Origin: Candidatus Martarchaeota archaeon
GTDB lineage: Archaea; Micrarchaeota; Micrarchaeia; Micrarchaeales; Micrarchaeaceae
DNA: 39,364 bases
Assembly (NCBI GenBank): GCA_023380795.1
Contig: JAMCSF010000001.1
Coordinates: 1-39,364, forward strand
Reading direction: 5' to 3'
In this document: positions 36,401 through 39,364 of the stretch, piece by piece
Layout: each line of letters opens with the position of its first letter
Position numbering within the stretch: position 1 is the stretch's first letter
Program-made: the position numbers and the translations under genes
Notes under the pieces: generated by a model
What the model saw: the letters and a program-made list of their open reading frames with translations, nothing else
Database searches by the model: none
Told to the model about the DNA's origin: nothing

Positions 36401-39364
36401 ATGTATTTGAGAAAAGCGCAGTCTGCACTTGAATATTTGATAACCTACGGCTGGGCAATACTGATTATTGCTGTCGTAATATCGCTCTTATATCTCTATA
36501 TCGCTGTACCTAAAGTGATAGTGCCATCAACGTGCAGCTTCGTAACCGGAGCAGTGTGCCAGGACATGATTTTTGGAACCAACACAACGACGCACGCCAC
36601 AGTCATAGGCTTTTTCATAACCAATCCCAGAAAATATCCAATATATGGCCCGGAAATCTATGTCAGCGTAAACGGGAGGAATACCACCGCTGCGCAATGC
36701 AAACCCTCCTTCGTTCTTGCCGGAGGCTCAGTAATATGCGTTCTTGATGTTCCAAGCGTATCTTCCTCGTTGGGGCAGTTTTTCTCCGGAAGCGTATATC
36801 TGAATGCGTCGTATTGCGGCCTGGCTGCAAATACCTCTTCTCCGTCTTCGTGCTCCTCTGTACCAAAGGAAACGTACATGGGTACATACAGCGCGCACGC
36901 AGAACCTTTGGTTTCCCCCAGCTATACTCTTTCGCTTTCTGTTGCAAACTCTACAAACCCGGCTAACAACGCGAAGGACGAACTTATTGCGAGAGTTGAT
37001 TTGCTGGGCTACCCGCAAAGCGGTGCTACGGTGAACTTCACCGCAACGTTTACGAAGAACGGGACAAATGCGGTGCCGCCGTATTCGTTGCAGAGCCAGT
37101 TTGTGACAACAGGCACCAATGGCCAAGCAATAAACTACATATGGGGCACCACAGTTGCAAATGTAACGGTAAAGGCGAATTATGCAGGCCTTAACGCAAC
37201 AAAGACGATAAATTTTGTTGCGGTGGTGCCGGTATTCTTCAACATATCGAACATACCTCCGTCTTTGCAGAGCAATCCTTCCGGCATCGCAACGATAGAC
37301 GGGGTTTCATATTCATATTCGCAGCTGACAAAGAAACCCACAAATTTTGACTGGGGCTGCAACACAACGCACACGTACAGCTTCGACCCTGTAATATACA
37401 ACTCGTCCGGAACCAGGTTCGTTTTCGAGAGCGTTAATATAGACGGTTTCAGCTCCACCAGCGACTCTGGCACTGCAACAGTTTCAACGTGCAAGAGCCA
37501 GAGCATAACTGTGTCATATGCGGAGCAGTACGAGCTCTATGAAATCGCCTCGCCTTCTATTGGCGGGAGCGTTTCTCCTGCCACTTCATGGTACGCACCG
37601 TCCAGCAGCGTAACCATATCAGAAACGCCAAATACTACCGGGCATTACGTTTTTGTGGACTGGACTTGCAACGGCACCGGATGCTATTCAGGAACCGCAC
37701 CGTCCACTTCCGTAACGCTTAACAACCCGATAAACGAGACGGCAGTGTTCCAGAGCACTACTACCTCCACCAGCACAACTACGTCAACTACATCCACAAG
37801 CACTACCACATCTACAACCTCTACAAGCACTTCGACAACCAGTACGTCAACGACAACTTCTACATCAACGACAACTTCTACATCAACGACGTCCACCAGC
37901 ACAACTACGTCAACTACATCCACAAGCACTTCGACAACCAGTACGTCAACGACAACTTCTACATCAACGACGTCCACGTCAACGACAATTTCTACATCAA
38001 CTACATCCACGTCAACGACATCCACATCAACGACAACTTCTACATCAACGACAACTTCAACCTCCACAATGACTACCGTTCCTTATGCGTTCAGCATAGG
38101 GTCGGGACTAATAGGCCAGAACCAGAGCAATACATATTACGCAGCGGTGGGCACCAGCTGGTACCAGACCACATCATACCCTAACAACTACACGAGCCCA
38201 GTATGCACGGAATACGACGGTTACGCGTATTGCATTGGGGGTATGAGCAATGTCGGCTGCAGCGGCTCATACCCAGGTTGCAACCTTACTGGCACAATTT
38301 ATTCCGCGCAGCTTACGGACACTGGCATCTCATCGTGGAGCTACCAGGGAACATTCCCTGATGGGTTAAAGTACACGACATATTCCGGCCTTTCTTGCGT
38401 GACGTATTCAGGCTACATATACTGCTATTCGTCTTATAATTCCGGAACAATATTCTTCGCTCCTATTAGCGGCGGCACAGTCGGAACATGGACTTACACG
38501 ACCATGTATGCGCCAACCCAAGACATACCTTCTGATAATTGTGCGGAATACAACGGATGGATGATATGCGGCTCCTTCAGTCCTACTGACGAATTTGGAG
38601 ACGTAAACCTGAATGTGGTGCGCACAAACGCCACAAATACTCTAGATTGGATGGGATTAGGCCCCTCTGGCCATTATTATGCAATATTCTATGACATCTA
38701 TTACAAAGGCAACACCAATACGCCGCAGACATACTACCTATGCGTCAGCGGCGAGTATTACTCTGGGTTCCCCCTTGTGATTTCGTCGCAGGGAACAATG
38801 TATGCACTGGGTACGAATTACCTGCCTTGGAATTCGTCAGCATCGTATGGCTGCTCTGGATATGCGTTTGGGAACAGCACGATTTACCAGTTCGGCTTAA
38901 ACACCAGTGGCGGCAATCCGTTGGTTGAAACTTATGACATAGAAGCGCAGCCGGCTTCATCTTCGTATCCTCTAAGCCTAACCGTACCGGAGTGCAACTT
39001 CCTTCCGGGGGGCAACGAGCTCTACTGCTTAGGTGGAGATAACTTCTCAACTACTCCAGCGCATTACAAGCAGTTTTATGAAGCTGCAGCGGGCAGCGGG
39101 ATAAGCAGCTGGACACAGTTGCAGGACCTTCCCATAAAGGCATCAGTGTCTGATCTGATAATAGCCAGCCTGCAGAGTCCGCCAATAACCACAACCACTT
39201 CCACCTCTACAACAACCTCAACAACCTCAACAACCATGACAACGACTTCGTCAGTTACAGTTTCTTATAGTGATGGTTCGGTTTATGGTAACGTGGGTGT
39301 GCTCATGGCTAACGGCACTTCAATGCCTGCAAGCAATATAAAAGTCGGTGACATAATCATGTCT
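36401..39364 (+). CDS. Giant class III pilin-signal surface protein with kelch-like region and C-terminal Hint-like domain (partial)
   Basis: 988 codons to the right edge without a stop, from ATG 36401 (GTG 36398 is also possible). Residues 1-30 are a class III signal, MYLRKAQSALEYLITYGWAI, as in the small pilin at 2486. Residues about 35-365 are beta-rich and Asn/Thr/Ser rich. About 380-450 resembles a divergent InlB B-type repeat (SPSIGGSVSPATSWYAPSSS ... FVDWTCNGTGC). Residues 452-559 are a Thr/Ser linker. From 560 to 926 is a kelch-like beta-propeller candidate with C-x8-C units at 602/611, 666/675 and 714/723, each C-x2-Y-x-G-[YW]-x-[YI]-C, and a looser fourth unit. A second short Thr/Ser linker (930-952) leads to VYGNVGVLMANGTSMP and IKVGDIIMS, the look of a Hint domain start. 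Probably an adhesin displayed on or near a pilus. Confidence 0.85.
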   Translation, partial: MYLRKAQSALEYLITYGWAILIIAVVISLLYLYIAVPKVIVPSTCSFVTGAVCQDMIFGTNTTTHATVIGFFITNPRKYPIYGPEIYVSVNGRNTTAAQCKPSFVLAGGSVICVLDVPSVSSSLGQFFSGSVYLNASYCGLAANTSSPSSCSSVPKETYMGTYSAHAEPLVSPSYTLSLSVANSTNPANNAKDELIARVDLLGYPQSGATVNFTATFTKNGTNAVPPYSLQSQFVTTGTNGQAINYIWGTTVANVTVKANYAGLNATKTINFVAVVPVFFNISNIPPSLQSNPSGIATIDGVSYSYSQLTKKPTNFDWGCNTTHTYSFDPVIYNSSGTRFVFESVNIDGFSSTSDSGTATVSTCKSQSITVSYAEQYELYEIASPSIGGSVSPATSWYAPSSSVTISETPNTTGHYVFVDWTCNGTGCYSGTAPSTSVTLNNPINETAVFQSTTTSTSTTTSTTSTSTTTSTTSTSTSTTSTSTTTSTSTTTSTSTTSTSTTTSTTSTSTSTTSTSTTTSTSTTSTSTTISTSTTSTSTTSTSTTTSTSTTTSTSTMTTVPYAFSIGSGLIGQNQSNTYYAAVGTSWYQTTSYPNNYTSPVCTEYDGYAYCIGGMSNVGCSGSYPGCNLTGTIYSAQLTDTGISSWSYQGTFPDGLKYTTYSGLSCVTYSGYIYCYSSYNSGTIFFAPISGGTVGTWTYTTMYAPTQDIPSDNCAEYNGWMICGSFSPTDEFGDVNLNVVRTNATNTLDWMGLGPSGHYYAIFYDIYYKGNTNTPQTYYLCVSGEYYSGFPLVISSQGTMYALGTNYLPWNSSASYGCSGYAFGNSTIYQFGLNTSGGNPLVETYDIEAQPASSSYPLSLTVPECNFLPGGNELYCLGGDNFSTTPAHYKQFYEAAAGSGISSWTQLQDLPIKASVSDLIIASLQSPPITTTTSTSTTTSTTSTTMTTTSSVTVSYSDGSVYGNVGVLMANGTSMPASNIKVGDIIMS
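37754..38077 (+). repeat. Low-complexity Thr/Ser-coding tract with internal direct repeats
   Basis: 108 codons almost wholly ACN and TCN/AGC, encoding (T/S)n. Within it a 39-nt segment is repeated exactly (37766-37804 and 37892-37930), and a 50-nt segment is repeated exactly 99 nt apart (37823-37872 and 37922-37971). All shifts are multiples of three, so recombination would change linker length without breaking the frame. A long antisense open frame here is an artefact of the repeat. Confidence 0.9.
39188..39255 (+). repeat. Second, short Thr/Ser-coding tract
   Basis: About 23 codons of Thr and Ser with one Met, between the kelch-like region and the Hint-like start in the giant surface protein. 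It shares codon style with the long tract at 37754. Confidence 0.8.
39278..39364 (+). other. Candidate N-terminal block of a Hint/intein domain, Ser1 type (cut by window edge)
   Basis: Residues 960-988 of the giant surface protein read SVYGNVGVLMANGTS then MPASNIKVGDIIMS. Intein/Hint block A usually reads C-L-x-G-[DN]-T-x-V-[LY]-x-x-[DN]-G followed about 10 residues later by [IV]-K-V-G-D-x-[VI]-x-S. The alignment is ungapped if Ser960 stands at position 1 in place of Cys. The rest of the domain lies beyond the window. Confidence 0.55.

Noticed and set aside
37684-38067. Long minus-strand open frame full of Val/Asp/Glu repeats
   Set aside because: It is the complement of the Thr/Ser-coding tract in the giant surface protein; repeat composition alone keeps it open.
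37754-38077. Regular short repeats considered as a CRISPR array
   Set aside because: Repeats are codon-phased Thr/Ser triplets without constant spacers, within one long reading frame; no cas genes are nearby.

Overview
The window is archaeal and looks like a small-genome DPANN lineage, most plausibly Micrarchaeota (inference from gene content, not a search). The evidence is archaeal information-processing genes (uL16/L10e, uL29 followed by aIF1, eS26, Topo VI-B, a Pno1-type KH protein, Kae1 and Bud32 as separate genes, Dph2), class III (archaeal pilin) signal peptides, TATA-box promoters, GGTG-type ribosome sites, dense 4-nt ATGA overlaps and heavy ATA/AGG codon use.

Region 1 (1-13.1 kb) is mostly housekeeping: ftsZ (cut by the left edge), rpl10e, dph2, a small pilin-like gene, glutamate dehydrogenase, methylthioadenosine phosphorylase, rpl29-aIF1, kae1-bud32 and an HExxH peptidase-like gene. 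These are followed by eS26 with a B-box membrane protein, an RpiB-like protein with an HTH regulator, a translin homologue, a membrane-anchored surface protein and a DPM-type glycosyltransferase. Region 2 (13.1-16.6 kb, minus strand) is a surface-glycan operon: a NodU-type carbamoyltransferase, a GT-C (GT39-like) transferase and a small ectodomain protein that may be its detached C-terminal part.

Region 3 (16.6-33.4 kb, plus strand) is the notable part. It reads as a type IV secretion/conjugation-like machine related in logic to the crenarchaeal Ced/Ted DNA importers. It holds a VirB2/TrbC-like two-helix pilin with its own terminator and a multi-pass membrane protein. Next come six consecutive divergent paralogues of one VirB6/TrbL/CedA-like polytopic protein, two same-length proteins resembling VirB3 fused to a VirB4 N-domain, and a VirB4/HerA-like ATPase. 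The cluster ends with small cytosolic and membrane accessories and a 784-residue protein with a large ectodomain and a cytosolic tail. No relaxase, VirD4, VirB11 or VirB5/7/8/9/10-like gene is visible, so a DNA-uptake or cell-cell (host) contact device is more likely than a full conjugative element.

Region 4 (33.4-39.4 kb) has pno1-top6B on the minus strand, a 780-bp gene-poor stretch with a transposase remnant and an 18-bp perfect palindrome, and then the first 988 codons of a giant surface protein. That protein has a class III pilin signal, a 108-residue Thr/Ser linker, a Cys-paired kelch-like region and, at the right edge, what looks like the start of a Hint/intein domain with Ser in place of Cys1. 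A shared style links the surface systems: Thr/Ser linkers occur in both the giant protein and the sixth VirB6-like protein, and both pilin-type genes end in a terminator hairpin overlapping the stop codon.
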